64,000 nucleotides of DNA from Pseudomonas oryzagri (GCF_020831405.1 NZ_JAJHPU010000002.1:1-64000), one strand, 5' to 3'; positions 1 to 10,900 are shown, counted from the stretch's first letter. Notes: generated by a model not told the origin, from the letters alone. Numbers and translations are program-made.

Positions 1-182
1 CTCTTCTGTCGCCCAGCTCATTACTACCTCTCGAGTTCACGCGACTTATGTATAACGCCGAGCGCCCCGCGCGGGAGCCATTGCCATGGACGCTCCGCGT
101 CCAGCCGCAGGAGCGGCCCGTACTGCGTGCCTACGCCGGAGCGTGGGCACGATCGCCCCCTACACTTGGCTTGCACGGACGC

Positions 183-512
183 ATGAAGAAATCCAACGTC
201 GTATTCACCAGCGTGCTCACCGGTGGCGTGCTGATGGCCATGCTGCACCACGACGCCGTCTACCGGGACATCTACGCCAGTCGCGAGAATTGCCAGGCCG
301 ACTGGACCAGTTCTCCCTACCACTGCGAAACCAGCAGCAGTGGCGGCAGCGGCAGCTCGATCTACTCGGCCGGCAGAGGCCGTCACCGCGGCCCTACCTA
401 CGAGGACGGCTCGCGTCCGCGCACCACCCGCCCGGACCTGGTGGTGGCTCGCGAGCGGGTCACGAGCGGCGGTTTCGGCCACTCCGGCGCGCGCTACTCG
501 GGAGGCGGCTGA
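183..512 (+). CDS. YgiB/DUF1190-like small protein
   Basis: A 109-residue protein with a short N-terminal hydrophobic stretch (MKKSNVVFTSVLTGGVLMAM), then a Ser/Gly/Arg-rich low-complexity region. The C-terminal stretch VTSGGFGHSGARYS closely resembles the conserved end of E. coli YgiB (VTRGGFGES...). The ATG at 183 was chosen because it gives the signal-like N-terminus; upstream in-frame starts add unrelated Arg/Pro-rich sequence. The stop codon overlaps the ATG of the next gene by one base (TGATG), so the two are probably translationally coupled, as ygiB and ygiC are neighbours in E. coli. The family assignment rests on this context plus the C-terminal motif. The biochemical role is unknown; an envelope location is inferred. 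Confidence 0.7.
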   Translation: MKKSNVVFTSVLTGGVLMAMLHHDAVYRDIYASRENCQADWTSSPYHCETSSSGGSGSSIYSAGRGRHRGPTYEDGSRPRTTRPDLVVARERVTSGGFGHSGARYSGGG

Positions 513-1633
513 TGCAGCGCCGCGCCTTCACCCCGCGCCCGCACTGGCGCGCCCAGTGCGAGCAGCTCGGCTTCACCTTCCACAGCATCGACGGCACCTA
601 CTGGGACGAGTCGGTCGCCTACGAATTCTCGCTGGAGCAGATCGAGACGCTGGAAAGCGCCAGCGAGGACCTGCACCAGCGCTGCCTGGAGGCAGTGGAC
701 TGGGTGATCGCCCATGAGCACTTCGCCCCCTTCGCCCTGCCGCCGCGCGCTCGCGAGCTGATCGTCGACTCCTGGCGGAATCAGGAGCCGAGCCTGTACG
801 GGCGCTTCGACTTCTCCTGGAACGGCGCGGGCGCGCCCAGGCTGCTCGAGTACAACGCCGACACGCCCACCGGCCTGCTGGAAGCCAGCGTGGCGCAGTG
901 GTTCTGGCTGCAGGACGTGCTGCCGGCCGCCGACCAGTTCAACTCGCTGCACGAGCAACTGATCGAGCGCTGGCGACAGCTCGATCCCGGCGGCCCCGTG
1001 CACTTCGCCGCCCTCGCCGGCCACGAGGAGGACACCGGCAACGCCCTGTACCTGCTCGACACCGCCCACCAGGCCGGTCTGGCCACCGACTACCTGCCGA
1101 TCGAGCGGATCGGTTTCGACGCCGCGCGCCGCGCGTTCGTCGACGAGGACGGCCGGCCGATCCGCCACTGTTTCAAGCTCTACCCCTGGGAATGGCTGCT
1201 GGCGGACGACTTCGCCGGCCACGTGGCGGAAAGCGGCATCCGCTTCCTCGAGCCGGCCTGGAAACTGCTGCTGTCGTGCAAGGCGCTGCTGCCGATCCTC
1301 TGGCGGCTGTTCCCGGAACATCCCAACCTGCTGCCGGCCAGCTTCGAGGACGACCTGCCGCTGCCCAAAGTGCGCAAGCCGCTGTATTCGCGCGAGGGCG
1401 AGAACATCCGCATCGTCAGCGCCGACGGCACCCTGGCCAGCGACGGCCCGCACGAGCAGGCGCCATGCATCTGGCAGGCCTGCGCGCCGCTGCCCTGCTT
1501 CGACGGCAGCTATCCGGTGCTCGGCTGCTGGATGGTCGGCGAGCGCGCCGCGGGCCTCGGCATCCGCGAGGATGCCGGACCGATCACCCGCGACAGCAGC
1601 CGCTTCGTGCCGCACTTCTTCCGCAACGCCTGA
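512..1633 (+). CDS. Glutathionylspermidine synthase-like ATP-grasp protein (YgiC family)
   Basis: A 373-residue protein of the glutathionylspermidine synthase preATP-grasp family (YgiC/YjfC). The central segment with GRFDFSWNGAG and LLEYNADTPTGLLE is the hallmark of this group, in which conserved acidic and Asn residues bind Mg-ATP. The C-terminal region has the FDGSYPVLGCWMVGERAAGLGIRED block typical of the family. It lacks the amidase domain of true bifunctional GspSA, so it is probably an amide ligase of unknown substrate. The start at 512 overlaps the preceding stop codon, so the pair is coupled. A DUF350 membrane protein follows after 27 bases. A cell-envelope role is an inference from these partners. 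Confidence 0.85.
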   Translation: MQRRAFTPRPHWRAQCEQLGFTFHSIDGTYWDESVAYEFSLEQIETLESASEDLHQRCLEAVDWVIAHEHFAPFALPPRARELIVDSWRNQEPSLYGRFDFSWNGAGAPRLLEYNADTPTGLLEASVAQWFWLQDVLPAADQFNSLHEQLIERWRQLDPGGPVHFAALAGHEEDTGNALYLLDTAHQAGLATDYLPIERIGFDAARRAFVDEDGRPIRHCFKLYPWEWLLADDFAGHVAESGIRFLEPAWKLLLSCKALLPILWRLFPEHPNLLPASFEDDLPLPKVRKPLYSREGENIRIVSADGTLASDGPHEQAPCIWQACAPLPCFDGSYPVLGCWMVGERAAGLGIREDAGPITRDSSRFVPHFFRNA

Positions 1634-1660
1634 GCCAGCGACTTCAAGGAGATCCCCGTC

Positions 1661-2059
1661 GTGGACCTGCTGCAAACCCTGCCCAACTTCCTCGCCTACT
1701 TCGCCACCGCGCTGGCCCTGTTCGGCCTGTTCGCCAGCCTGTACCTGCGCCTGACGCCCTACGCCGAACTGCGGCTGATCCGCGCCGGCAACCTGGCCGC
1801 CGCCGTCGCCCTGCTCGGCGCGCTGCTCGGCTTCGCGCTGCCGCTGGCCAGCAGCATCGCCCACAGCACCGGCCTGCTCGACATGCTGGTGTGGGGCGCC
1901 ATCGCCATGCTGGTGCAGGGGCTGGTGTTCCTCGGCGCTGCGCGCCTGATGCCGGAACTCAAGGAAGGCATCGCCGCCGGCCATCTGGCCCACGGCCTGT
2001 TCCTCGGCGGCAGCGCGCTGTGCATCGGCCTGCTCAACGCCGCCTGCATGGTCTACTGA
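1661..2059 (+). CDS. DUF350 membrane protein (YjfL type)
   Basis: A 132-residue, very hydrophobic protein with about four predicted transmembrane helices, matching DUF350 (YjfL/UPF0719) in length and in the C-terminal pattern of a small-residue-rich helix with [15 protein letters not shown]. It starts at GTG 1661, chosen for the AAGGAG ribosome-binding site about ten bases upstream. DUF350 proteins are commonly encoded next to YgiC-type ATP-grasp proteins, as here, suggesting a joint function at the inner membrane. No biochemical function is established. Confidence 0.8.
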   Translation: MDLLQTLPNFLAYFATALALFGLFASLYLRLTPYAELRLIRAGNLAAAVALLGALLGFALPLASSIAHSTGLLDMLVWGAIAMLVQGLVFLGAARLMPELKEGIAAGHLAHGLFLGGSALCIGLLNAACMVY

Positions 2060-2102
2060 GCCCGTTCTGCCGGGGCTGCGCGGGGCCCGGGCGGCCCTCG
2101 GC

Positions 2103-2131
2103 TTGTACGCTATCAGCGGGTCCACGATAAT
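2103..2131 (+). promoter_or_regulatory. Predicted sigma-70 promoter of the rnf operon
   Basis: TTGTAC at 2103-2108 and GATAAT at 2126-2131 are separated by exactly 17 bases. They lie 41-69 bases upstream of rnfA, in the only sizeable gap before this six-gene operon. Pattern match only. Confidence 0.5.
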
Positions 2132-2171
2132 AGATGGTTCCGATTCATCGCCGCGCGGCCCCTACCTGCCC

Positions 2172-2756
2172 ATGACCGAATTCGCCCTCATCCTGGTCAG
2201 CGCCATTCTGGTCAACAACTTCGTGTTGGTGCAGTTCCTCGGTCTCTGCCCGTTCATGGGCGTTTCCCGGAAGATCGAGACCGCCATCGGCCTGGCGCTG
2301 GCCACCACCTTCGTGCTGACCCTGGCCGCCATGAGCTGCTACCTGGTCCAGCAGTACGTGCTCAAGCCGCTGGACCTCGAGTTTCTCAGGACCATCACCT
2401 TCATCCTGGTGATCGCCGTGGTGGTGCAGTTCACCGAGATGGTGGTGAACAAGACCAGCCCGATGCTGTACCGCGTGCTGGGCATCTTCCTGCCGCTGAT
2501 CACCACCAACTGCATCGTGCTCGGCGTGGTCCTGATCAACGCCCACAAGACCGCGTTCACCTTCCTCACCGCCACCGCCAACGGCTTCGCCGCCGGCCTG
2601 GGCTTCTCCCTGGTGCTGGTGCTGTTCGCCGCCATGCGCGAGCGCATCGCCATCGCCGACGTGCCCAAACCGTTCCGCGGCGCCGCCATTGGCCTGGTCA
2701 CCGCCGGCCTGATGTCGCTGGCGTTCATGGGCTTCACCGGGCTGATCAAGCTATGA
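2172..2756 (+). CDS. rnfA: Rnf electron transport complex subunit A
   Basis: A 194-residue integral inner-membrane subunit of the Rnf (Rsx) complex, which couples electron flow between NADH and ferredoxin to ion movement. Six hydrophobic segments are visible, and the N-terminus [19 protein letters not shown] is diagnostic for RnfA/NqrE-family proteins, as is the internal [10 protein letters not shown]. The ATG at 2172 was chosen because it gives the canonical N-terminus and the usual length of about 193; the in-frame ATG at 2103 would add a non-conserved tail. First gene of rnfABCDGE. It overlaps rnfB by four bases (ATGA). Confidence 0.97.
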   Translation: MTEFALILVSAILVNNFVLVQFLGLCPFMGVSRKIETAIGLALATTFVLTLAAMSCYLVQQYVLKPLDLEFLRTITFILVIAVVVQFTEMVVNKTSPMLYRVLGIFLPLITTNCIVLGVVLINAHKTAFTFLTATANGFAAGLGFSLVLVLFAAMRERIAIADVPKPFRGAAIGLVTAGLMSLAFMGFTGLIKL

Positions 2757-3328
2757 GCCTGATCCTCAGCGCGGTCGCCGCCCTGGCGGCGATCTGCCTG
2801 GTCGCCGGCGCCATCCTCGGTTATGCCGCGGTGCGCTTTCGCGTCGAGGGCGACCCCATCGTCGAGCAGATCAACGACCTGCTGCCGCAGACCCAGTGCG
2901 GCCAGTGCGGCTACCCCGGCTGCAAGCCCTACGCCGAGGCGATCGCCAACGGCGACAAGATCAACAAGTGCCCGCCCGGCGGCCAGGCGACCGTGCAGGC
3001 GCTGGCCAATCTGCTGGACGTCGAGGCCGAACCGCTGGACGCCCCCGAGGGCGAGAAGCCGCGCATGGTCGCCTATATCCGCGAGGCCGAATGCATCGGC
3101 TGCACCAAGTGCCTGCAGGCCTGCCCGGTGGATGCCATCGTCGGCGCGGCCAAGCAGATGCACACGGTGATCAAGGACGAGTGCACCGGCTGCGACCTGT
3201 GCGTCGAGCCCTGCCCGGTGGACTGCATCGACATGCTCGTGGTGGGCACCAGCGTGCAGAACTGGAAATGGGAGCTGCCGCTTCCACCCGGCCAACTGAT
3301 CGCCACCGACCGGGAGCAGGCCGCATGA
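2753..3328 (+). CDS. rnfB: Rnf complex iron-sulfur subunit B
   Basis: A 191-residue ferredoxin-like subunit with an N-terminal membrane anchor (residues about 3-25). A four-Cys [4Fe-4S] motif follows ([10 protein letters not shown]), then two classical ferredoxin motifs, [12 protein letters not shown] and [12 protein letters not shown]. It passes electrons between soluble ferredoxin and the membrane part of the complex. Length is normal for the family. The start overlaps rnfA and the stop overlaps the rnfC start by four bases each, so translation is tightly coupled. Confidence 0.97.
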   Translation: MSLILSAVAALAAICLVAGAILGYAAVRFRVEGDPIVEQINDLLPQTQCGQCGYPGCKPYAEAIANGDKINKCPPGGQATVQALANLLDVEAEPLDAPEGEKPRMVAYIREAECIGCTKCLQACPVDAIVGAAKQMHTVIKDECTGCDLCVEPCPVDCIDMLVVGTSVQNWKWELPLPPGQLIATDREQAA

Positions 3329-5589
3329 GCGCCGAAACCAAGATCTGGGACTTCCCCGGCGGCATCCACCCGCCGCAGCGCAAGGATCTGTCCAACCGCA
3401 CGCCGATCCAGCAACCGCCGCTGTCCAGGCGCTTGACCGTGCCGCTCAGCCAGCACATCGGCGCCACCGCCGAGCCCTGCGTGACGGTCGGCGAGCGCGT
3501 GCTCAAGGGCCAGAAGATCGCCGCGGGCAGCGGCTTCGTCAGCGTTCCGGTGCATGCCCCGACCTCGGGCAGCGTCGCCTTCATCGGCCCGCAGCCCTAC
3601 CCGCACACCTCGGGCATGCTCTCCCCGGCCATCGTCATCGACACCGACGGGCTGGACGAGTGGTGCGCGCTGGCGCCCTGCGCCGACTTCCGCAGCCTGG
3701 AGCCGCTGGCCCTGCTGGACAGGATCCGCGACGCCGGAATCAGCGGCCTCGGCGGCGCCGGCTTCCCCACCGCGGTCAAGCTCACCGCGCGGCCCCAGCA
3801 GAAGATCCACACCCTGGTGATCAACGGCACCGAGTGCGAGCCGTACATCACCGCCGACGACCTGCTGATGCGCGAAAAGGCCACCGAGCTGATGGTCGGC
3901 ATCGACATCCTGGCCAAGCTGATCGAGCCCGCCGAGGTGCTGATCGGCATCGAGGACAACAAGCCCGAAGCCATCGCCGCGCTGCGCGCGGCACTCGGCG
4001 AGCGCACCTATCAGCTGCGGGTATTCCCCGCCAAGTACCCCTCCGGCGGCGAGAAGCAGCTGATCCAGATCCTCACCGGCCGCGAGGTGCCGTCCGGCGG
4101 TCTGCCGGCGGACATCGGCATCCTCTGCCAGAACGTCGGCACCGCGGTGGCCGTGCACGATGCCGTGGTGCTCGGCAAGCCGCTGATCGCGCGGATCACC
4201 ACGCTCACCGGCGAGGCGCTGGCGCGACCGATGAACGTCGAGGCGCTGCTCGGCACCCCGGTGGCCGACCTGCTGGCCTTCGCCGGCCTCGACGCGCAGA
4301 AGATGGACCGCCTGATCATGGGCGGACCGATGATGGGCTTCACCCTGCCCGCGCTCGAAGTCCCGCTGGTCAAGACCACCAACTGCCTGCTGGCCGCGAC
4401 CCGCGCCGAGCTGCCGCCGCCGCCGCCGGCGCTGCCGTGCATCCGTTGCGGCGAGTGCGCGCTGGTCTGCCCGGCCAGCCTGCTGCCGCAGCAACTGCAC
4501 TTCTTCGCGCTCGGCGCGGAGCACGAGCAGCTCAAGGCGTACAACCTGTTCGATTGCATCGAGTGCGGTGCCTGTGCCTACGTCTGCCCGTCGACCATTC
4601 CGCTGGTGCAGTACTACCGCGCAGCCAAGGCGGATATCCGCGAACTGGAACAGAAGCACCAGAAGGCCGAGCACTCCCGGCAACGCTTCGAGCTGCGCGA
4701 GGAGCGCCTGCGCCGCGAGGAGGAACGCAAGGAAGAGGAACGCAAGGCGCGCGCCGAGCGGGCCGCGCGCGCCAAGGCCGCGCCGACCGAGGCCGCCGCC
4801 GGGCCCGGCACGCCGGCCGCGCCGGCGGCCAACGAGGAGTTCAAGCGCCTGAAGATCGAGGCCAGCATGGCCCAGGTGGCGCTGAAGAAGGCCGAGAAGC
4901 AGCTGGCCCAGCACGACACCGCCGCGCTGCACGCCCAGGTTGCCGAACTGCGCGCCGCGCTGGAGGCCGCGCAGCAGGCTCTGGCCGGCGCCCAGGCCGA
5001 CGCTGCGCAGAGTGCCGCGCCGCCGGTCGCCGACGATGCGGCGCTGAAGAAGGCCAAGATCGACGCCGCCATGCTCCGCGTGCAGATCCGCAAGCTGGAG
5101 AAGCTCGAAGCGCCGGACGACGAGCAGCAGGCCGAGCTGACCAGCCTGCGCGAGCGCCTGGCGGCAGTCGAGCGGACGCTGGCCGCCGCCCCCAGCAACG
5201 TGCCCGCCCCCGCGCCCAGGCCGGCGGGCGAGGAGGCGCTGAAAAAAGCCAAGATCGACCTGGCGATGAAGCGCGGCGAGCTGAAGAAGGCCGAGAAAGC
5301 CGGTGCCGACGAGGCCGAGCTGACCAGGCTGCGCGATGCGCTGGCCGGCGCCGAGCAGGCCCTGCACGCCGCCGAGGACGCCTCCGGCAAGCCGGCGCCG
5401 CAGCTGGTGCGCACCGACAAGCGGCCGATCGACGAGACCACCCGCACGCTGAAGACCACGGTCGCCTTCGCCCGCGCCGACCTGCGCAAGCTGGAGCGCG
5501 ACGCAAACGCCGAGCCGGCGGCGCTGGCCGCCGCCCGCGAGCGGCTGGCCGAGGCCGAGCAGAAGCTGGCGGAACAGCAACGACCGTAG
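3325..5589 (+). CDS. rnfC: Rnf complex NADH-binding subunit C with extended C-terminal repeats
   Basis: A 754-residue RnfC. The N-terminal half carries the NADH/FMN-binding region of the Nqo1 fold ([20 protein letters not shown]). Two [4Fe-4S] motifs follow ([12 protein letters not shown] and [12 protein letters not shown]). From about residue 455 there is a highly charged coiled coil rich in Glu, Arg, Lys and Ala, then at least three spaced copies of a repeat with core [11 protein letters not shown] / [11 protein letters not shown] / [11 protein letters not shown], each followed by a heptad-like Ala/Leu-rich segment. Such tails are known in gammaproteobacterial RnfC and vary in length. The start at 3325 overlaps the rnfB stop. 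The stop codon itself lies inside the first bases of a REP-like element. Confidence 0.95.
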   Translation: MSAETKIWDFPGGIHPPQRKDLSNRTPIQQPPLSRRLTVPLSQHIGATAEPCVTVGERVLKGQKIAAGSGFVSVPVHAPTSGSVAFIGPQPYPHTSGMLSPAIVIDTDGLDEWCALAPCADFRSLEPLALLDRIRDAGISGLGGAGFPTAVKLTARPQQKIHTLVINGTECEPYITADDLLMREKATELMVGIDILAKLIEPAEVLIGIEDNKPEAIAALRAALGERTYQLRVFPAKYPSGGEKQLIQILTGREVPSGGLPADIGILCQNVGTAVAVHDAVVLGKPLIARITTLTGEALARPMNVEALLGTPVADLLAFAGLDAQKMDRLIMGGPMMGFTLPALEVPLVKTTNCLLAATRAELPPPPPALPCIRCGECALVCPASLLPQQLHFFALGAEHEQLKAYNLFDCIECGACAYVCPSTIPLVQYYRAAKADIRELEQKHQKAEHSRQRFELREERLRREEERKEEERKARAERAARAKAAPTEAAAGPGTPAAPAANEEFKRLKIEASMAQVALKKAEKQLAQHDTAALHAQVAELRAALEAAQQALAGAQADAAQSAAPPVADDAALKKAKIDAAMLRVQIRKLEKLEAPDDEQQAELTSLRERLAAVERTLAAAPSNVPAPAPRPAGEEALKKAKIDLAMKRGELKKAEKAGADEAELTRLRDALAGAEQALHAAEDASGKPAPQLVRTDKRPIDETTRTLKTTVAFARADLRKLERDANAEPAALAAARERLAEAEQKLAEQQRP

Positions 5590-5701
5590 GGTGGGTTAGG
5601 CCGCAGGCCGCAACCCGCCAGCCGACCGCAAGGTCGACCAGGATGTGCCGGCTCGCGCCGGTATCGGTGGGTTACGCCGCAGGCGGCTAACCCAGCCTAC
5701 G
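5586..5701 (+). repeat. REP-like palindromic element between rnfC and rnfD
   Basis: Opens with GTAGGGTGGGTTA and closes with TAACCCAGCCTAC, an imperfect inverted repeat enclosing GC-rich stem-loops. The opening bases supply the TAG stop of rnfC. Elements with the same GTAGGGTGG end recur near 35.2, 36.6 and 58.1 kb. Confidence 0.65.
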
Positions 5702-5774
5702 GAATCCAGACCATCGCCGGCTGCGGCCGGCAGGCGGAGGGCAGCCTCCCCGGCAAGTACACCACGGAGCATCA

Positions 5775-6830
5775 ATGGCCCTGCCGCGCATCACCTCGCC
5801 CCACGCCACGGGCAGCAACCGGACCCGGAAGATCATGCAGCTGGTGCTGCTGGCCACCCTGCCGGGCGTGCTGGTCCTGACCTGGCTGTACGGCTTCGGC
5901 ACCCTGATCAACATTCTATGGGCCAGCGCCGTCGCCCTCGGCTGCGAAGCGGCGGTGCTCCGCCTGCGCCGGCGCCCGGTCGGCTTCTTCCTGCGCGACT
6001 GCACCGCCGTGCTCACCGCCGTGCTGTTGGCGCTGGCCCTGCCGCCCTACTCGCCCTGGTGGCTGACCCTGGTGGCCACCGCCTTCGCCATCGTGTTCGG
6101 CAAGCAACTGTTCGGCGGACTCGGCCAGAACCCGTTCAACCCGGCGATGATCGGCTACGTGGTGGTACTGGTCTCCTTCCCGGTGGAAATGACCAACTGG
6201 CCGGCGCCGCGCGGCTTCGAGGCGGTCAGCCCGACCCTCGGCCTTGTCGAGGGACTGCAGCGCATCCTCGGCTTCAGCGCCGGCCTGCCCGATGCCTGGA
6301 CCCAAGCCACCGCGCTGGACGTCCTCAAGGTCAACAAGAGCCTGACCATCGCCGAGCTGTGGGCCGGCAATCCGGCCTTCGGCAGCGTCGGCGGCTATGG
6401 CAGCGAGGCGGTCAATCTGGCCTTCCTCGCCGGGGGTCTGTTCCTGCTCTACAAGCGGGTATTCACGTGGCACGCCCCGCTCGGCATGCTCGCCGCGCTG
6501 GCGCTGATGAGCCTGCTGTTCTGGAACGGCTCCGGCTCGGACTCCAACGGCTCGCCGCTGTTCCACCTGCTCAGCGGCGCGACCATGCTGGGCGCCTTCT
6601 TCATCGTCACCGACCCGGTCTCCGGCGCAACCAGCCTGCGCGGCCGGCTGATCTTCGGCGCCGGCGTCGGCGTGCTGGCCTACGTCATCCGCGCCTGGGG
6701 CGGCTATCCGGACGGCGTGGCCTTCGCCGTGCTGCTGATGAACCTGGCGGCGCCGACCATCGACTACTACACCCGTCCGCGCACCTATGGCCACAGCAAG
6801 CCGGAACGCGGCTTCAAACTGGGAGACTGA
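5775..6830 (+). CDS. rnfD: Rnf complex subunit D
   Basis: A 351-residue integral membrane subunit with about nine to ten hydrophobic segments. In RnfD/NqrB proteins an FMN is covalently linked through phosphate to a Thr in an SGAT motif. Here [16 protein letters not shown] and DPVSGATS lie in the expected C-terminal half. The ATG at 5775 follows the REP-like spacer; the ribosome-binding site is weak (ACGGAG). The stop is separated from rnfG by four bases. Confidence 0.96.
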   Translation: MALPRITSPHATGSNRTRKIMQLVLLATLPGVLVLTWLYGFGTLINILWASAVALGCEAAVLRLRRRPVGFFLRDCTAVLTAVLLALALPPYSPWWLTLVATAFAIVFGKQLFGGLGQNPFNPAMIGYVVVLVSFPVEMTNWPAPRGFEAVSPTLGLVEGLQRILGFSAGLPDAWTQATALDVLKVNKSLTIAELWAGNPAFGSVGGYGSEAVNLAFLAGGLFLLYKRVFTWHAPLGMLAALALMSLLFWNGSGSDSNGSPLFHLLSGATMLGAFFIVTDPVSGATSLRGRLIFGAGVGVLAYVIRAWGGYPDGVAFAVLLMNLAAPTIDYYTRPRTYGHSKPERGFKLGD

Positions 6831-6834
6831 GGCC

Positions 6835-7500
6835 ATGCTGCCGGAAATGTCGCGCTCGATGCTGCGCAACGCCCTGATCCTCGGCCTGTTCGCCGTCGTC
6901 ACGGTCGGCCTGGTGGCCATCACCCGGCAGGCCACCGTCGAGCGGATCCAGGTCGCCGAACGCGAGGCGCAGATCCGCGCCCTGGCCCAGGTGCTGCCGG
7001 CGGGCAGCTACAACAACCACCTGCTGGACAACGAGCTGCAGCTCCGCGACCCGCTGCTCGGCGACCGCGCGTTGCCGGCCTACCTAGCGCTCAAGGATGG
7101 CCAGCCCAGCGCGATCATCCTCCAGGCCATCGCCCCCGACGGCTACAGCGGCAGCATCCACGTGCTGGTCGGCATCCACACCGACGGCCGCCTGGCCGGG
7201 GTGCGCGTACTCGCCCACAAGGAGACCCCGGGCCTGGGCGACAAGATCGAATTGGCCAAGAGCCCCTGGGTGCTGGCGTTCGCCGGCAAATCGCTGCAGG
7301 ATCCCGACGAGGCCCACTGGGGCGTCAAGAAGGATCAGGGCGTGTTCGACCAGTTCGCCGGCGCGACCGTCACGCCGCGTGCGGTGGTCAAGGCCGTGCA
7401 CCGCGCCCTGCAATACTTCGATGCCCACAAGACCGAACTCTTCGCCGGGGCGGCCGCTGCGGCGACTGCCTCGGCGCCCGCCGAGGAGCGCGCCCAATGA
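6835..7500 (+). CDS. rnfG: Rnf complex subunit G
   Basis: A 221-residue, periplasm-facing subunit with one N-terminal transmembrane helix (residues about 8-29) and an FMN-binding domain. The covalent flavin attachment site in this family is the Thr of SGATVT-type motifs; here it reads [11 protein letters not shown], so the usual first Ser is Ala. The domain also contains [12 protein letters not shown], the other strongly conserved block. The ATG at 6835 was preferred over the upstream in-frame start, which would overlap rnfD and add non-conserved residues. It overlaps rnfE by four bases. Confidence 0.95.
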   Translation: MLPEMSRSMLRNALILGLFAVVTVGLVAITRQATVERIQVAEREAQIRALAQVLPAGSYNNHLLDNELQLRDPLLGDRALPAYLALKDGQPSAIILQAIAPDGYSGSIHVLVGIHTDGRLAGVRVLAHKETPGLGDKIELAKSPWVLAFAGKSLQDPDEAHWGVKKDQGVFDQFAGATVTPRAVVKAVHRALQYFDAHKTELFAGAAAAATASAPAEERAQ

Positions 7501-8213
7501 GCCAGAGCTACCGCGAGATCGCCGTCAACGGCCTGTGGAAGAACAACCCCGGCCTGGTCCAGCTGCTCGGCCTGTGCCCGCTGCTCGGCACCAGCAACTC
7601 GACGGTCAACGCCCTCGGCCTGGGCCTGGCCACCGCCCTGGTGCTGACCTGCTCGAACGCCGCGGTGTCGCTGATCCGCGGGGTGACCCAGAGCGCCGTG
7701 CGCCTGCCGGCGTTCGTGATGATCATCGCCGCGCTGACCACCTGCATCGAGCTGCTGATGCAGGCCTTCACCTACGAGCTCTACCAGATCCTCGGCATCT
7801 TCATCCCGCTGATCACCACCAACTGCATCATCCTCGGCCGCGCCGACGCCTTCGCGGCCAGGCACGGCGTCGCCCGCTCGGCCTTCGACGGCCTGATGAT
7901 GGGCGCCGGCTTCGGCCTGGTGCTGGTGACCCTCGGCGCCATCCGCGAACTGCTCGGCAGCGGCACGCTGCTGGCCAACATGCACCTGTTGTTCGGCCCG
8001 ATCGCCGAGGGCTGGCGGATCGAGGTGTTCGGCAGCGACTACAAGGGCTTCCTGCTCGCCATCCTGCCGCCCGGCGCCTTCCTGGTGCTGGGCCTGCTGA
8101 TCGCCGCCAAGAACATCCTCGACGAGCGCGCCGAGGCGCGCGCCCAAGCTCTGGCGCCGGCGCCGGAAGCCGTGCCGAGCCGCCGCGTGCGGGTCACCGG
8201 AGTCATCGAATGA
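7497..8213 (+). CDS. rnfE: Rnf complex subunit E
   Basis: A 238-residue integral membrane subunit homologous to RnfA/NqrD. The N-terminal block [20 protein letters not shown] and the [16 protein letters not shown] motif are typical of RnfE. Six hydrophobic segments are visible, and the C-terminal about 25 residues form a charged cytoplasmic tail. It overlaps rnfG upstream and nth downstream by four bases each, so nth is the seventh cistron of this operon. Confidence 0.96.
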   Translation: MSQSYREIAVNGLWKNNPGLVQLLGLCPLLGTSNSTVNALGLGLATALVLTCSNAAVSLIRGVTQSAVRLPAFVMIIAALTTCIELLMQAFTYELYQILGIFIPLITTNCIILGRADAFAARHGVARSAFDGLMMGAGFGLVLVTLGAIRELLGSGTLLANMHLLFGPIAEGWRIEVFGSDYKGFLLAILPPGAFLVLGLLIAAKNILDERAEARAQALAPAPEAVPSRRVRVTGVIE

Positions 8214-8848
8214 ATGCCGTCAAACGCGCGGAAATCTTCCGCCGTCTCAAGGAAGACAACCCGGAGCCGACCACCGAGCTGGAATACCAGAGCGTCTTCG
8301 AGCTGCTGGTGGCGGTGATCCTTTCCGCCCAGGCCACCGACGTGGGGGTCAACAAGGCCACGGCGAAGCTGTTCCCGGTGGCCAATACCCCGGCGGCCAT
8401 CCACGCCTTGGGCGTCGAAGGCCTCGAGGCGTACATCAAGACCATCGGCCTGTATCGCAGCAAGGCGAAGAACGTCATCGAGACCTGCCGGCTGCTCGTC
8501 GAACGCCACGACAGCGTGGTGCCGAGCACCCGCGAGGAGCTGGAAGCGCTGCCCGGCGTCGGTCGCAAGACCGCCAACGTGGTGCTCAACACCGCCTTCC
8601 GCCAGCCGGCCATGGCGGTGGACACGCACATCTTCCGGGTCAGCAACCGCACCGGCATCGCCCCCGGCAAGAACGTGCTGGAGGTGGAGAAGAAACTGCT
8701 CAAGTTCGTGCCCAGGGAATACCTGCTCGACGCCCACCACTGGCTGATCCTGCATGGCCGCTACGTGTGCCAGGCGCGCAAGCCGCGCTGCGGCAGCTGC
8801 CGGATCGAGGACCTGTGCGAATACAAGCACAAGACCTCGGACGATTGA
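8210..8848 (+). CDS. nth: Endonuclease III (DNA glycosylase/AP lyase)
   Basis: A 212-residue base-excision-repair enzyme that removes oxidised pyrimidines and cleaves the abasic site. The helix-hairpin-helix motif [12 protein letters not shown] contains the catalytic Lys, the catalytic Asp is in AVDTHIFRV, and the C-terminal [4Fe-4S] ligands follow the C-X6-C-X2-C-X5-C pattern (CQARKPRC..C....LC). Length matches E. coli Nth (211). The ATG at 8210 overlaps the rnfE stop; rnf-nth linkage is well known in gammaproteobacteria. Confidence 0.97.
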   Translation: MNAVKRAEIFRRLKEDNPEPTTELEYQSVFELLVAVILSAQATDVGVNKATAKLFPVANTPAAIHALGVEGLEAYIKTIGLYRSKAKNVIETCRLLVERHDSVVPSTREELEALPGVGRKTANVVLNTAFRQPAMAVDTHIFRVSNRTGIAPGKNVLEVEKKLLKFVPREYLLDAHHWLILHGRYVCQARKPRCGSCRIEDLCEYKHKTSDD

Positions 8849-8889
8849 GTCGATAAAAAATTTTTTCTCAAGCGATAAATAAAATCTTT

Positions 8890-8918
8890 TTTACCCCTCC
8901 CGGCTTTGTCGCTATAAG
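8890..8918 (+). promoter_or_regulatory. Predicted sigma-70 promoter for the PA3496-like gene
   Basis: TTTACC (8890-8895) and TATAAG (8913-8918) are spaced by 17 bases in an unusually AT-rich stretch (about 8853-8892). They lie 43 bases upstream of the ATG at 8961. The AT-rich block just upstream could act as an UP element. Confidence 0.55.
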
Positions 8919-8960
8919 GTCCGCGAAACGCCCTCTGATTTTTTAGTGGAGCTGCACGCC

Positions 8961-9146
8961 ATGGCACAAGCCAAGACCGACCTCGACCTGGAAGAAGACT
9001 TCGTCGTCGACGCCGAACCGGAAGACGCCGAAGCCAAGGACACCCCCACCGCCAAGACCAACCTGGCCAAGCGCCGCGTGATCGACAACATGCTCGAAGA
9101 GCGCCGCCTGAAGAAGCAACTGTCCGACTACGATTTCGACCTGTAA
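8961..9146 (+). CDS. Small acidic PA3496-family protein
   Basis: A 61-residue, highly charged protein with an acidic N-terminal half and a basic segment (NLAKRRVIDNMLEERRLKKQL). It has no signal peptide, no Cys and no membrane segment. Position directly after rnf-nth and composition match the PA3496 family, annotated in pseudomonads as a putative envelope-integrity protein. The ATG at 8961 begins the conserved MAQAKTDLDLEEDF; an upstream ATG at 8946 would add five residues. It has its own promoter and a strong terminator, so it is probably an independent, well expressed transcript. The function is not established. Confidence 0.75.
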   Translation: MAQAKTDLDLEEDFVVDAEPEDAEAKDTPTAKTNLAKRRVIDNMLEERRLKKQLSDYDFDL

Positions 9147-9159
9147 GCCTCGGTCCATG

Positions 9160-9190
9160 AAAAAGCCCCGCATCTGGCGGGGCTTTTTGT
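9160..9190 (+). terminator. Rho-independent terminator after the PA3496-like gene
   Basis: GC-rich stem AAAGCCCCG / CGGGGCTTT with a CATCTGG loop, followed by a T run. The A run on the other side means it could also serve gloA, which converges from the right. Confidence 0.9.
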
Positions 9191-9201
9191 TTTCCGACGC
9201 T

Positions 9202-9594
9202 TCAGTCGCGGCGCTGCGGCGACAGCAACTCGATCTTGTAGCCGTCCGGGTCCTCGACGAAGGCGAGGATGCTGGTGCCGTGCTTCATCGGCCCCGGCTC
9301 GCGGGTGATCTTGCCGCCGCGGGCGCGGATGTCCTCGCAGGCCTTGTAGACGTCCTCCACTTCGAGGGCGATGTGGCCGTAGCCGGTGCCCAGCTCGTAG
9401 CTGTCCACGCCCCAGTTGTAGGTCAGCTCGATGACGCTGTTGTGCGCCTCGTCGCCGTAGCCCACGAAAGCCAGGGTGAACTGGCCGTCCGGGTAGTCCT
9501 TGCGGCGCAGCAGGGTCATGCCCAGCACTTCGGTGTAGAAGGCGATCGATCTGTCCAGGTCGCCGACGCGCAGCATGGTGTGCAGCAGTCTCAT
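9202..9594 (-). CDS. gloA: Lactoylglutathione lyase (glyoxalase I)
   Basis: A 130-residue glyoxalase I converting the methylglyoxal-glutathione hemithioacetal to S-lactoylglutathione in the cytoplasm. The four metal ligands fit the E. coli pattern: His5 (MRLLHTML), Glu in VIELTYNWG, His in GHIALEV and Glu in YKIELL. The start at 9594 gives the canonical [11 protein letters not shown]-terminus and has an AAGGAG site eight bases upstream. Transcribed in the same direction as argG, 88 bases downstream of it. The short length places it with the Ni-dependent bacterial enzymes. Confidence 0.96.
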   Translation of the reverse strand: MRLLHTMLRVGDLDRSIAFYTEVLGMTLLRRKDYPDGQFTLAFVGYGDEAHNSVIELTYNWGVDSYELGTGYGHIALEVEDVYKACEDIRARGGKITREPGPMKHGTSILAFVEDPDGYKIELLSPQRRD

Positions 9595-9629
9595 CAGGAA
9601 TCTCCTTGGCTTTTCACGGTGCGGAAAGC

Positions 9630-9657
9630 ATGACCCCGGCGCGCGGGCCGGGGTCAT
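9630..9657 (-). terminator. Hairpin between argG and gloA
   Basis: A perfect 11-bp stem (ATGACCCCGGC / GCCGGGGTCAT) with a six-base loop. It lacks a clear T run on the minus strand, so it may attenuate or stabilise the argG 3' end rather than fully terminate. Confidence 0.5.
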
Positions 9658-9682
9658 ATTCAGGCGCGGGACAAGCAGCCGA

Positions 9683-10900
<1,218 letters not shown>

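Noticed and set aside
1-182. Possible gene end or promoter at the left edge
   Set aside because: TATAAC at 51-56 could be a -10, but no -35 lies at a suitable distance. No coding end is recognisable, so nothing was called.
494-2125. Long minus-strand open frame of over 500 codons opposite the YgiC and DUF350 genes
   Set aside because: Low-complexity Gln/Arg/Ala/Gly sequence without motifs; it is the mirror of real genes in GC-rich DNA. Similar frames elsewhere (for example opposite rnfC, argF and asrA) were rejected for the same reason.
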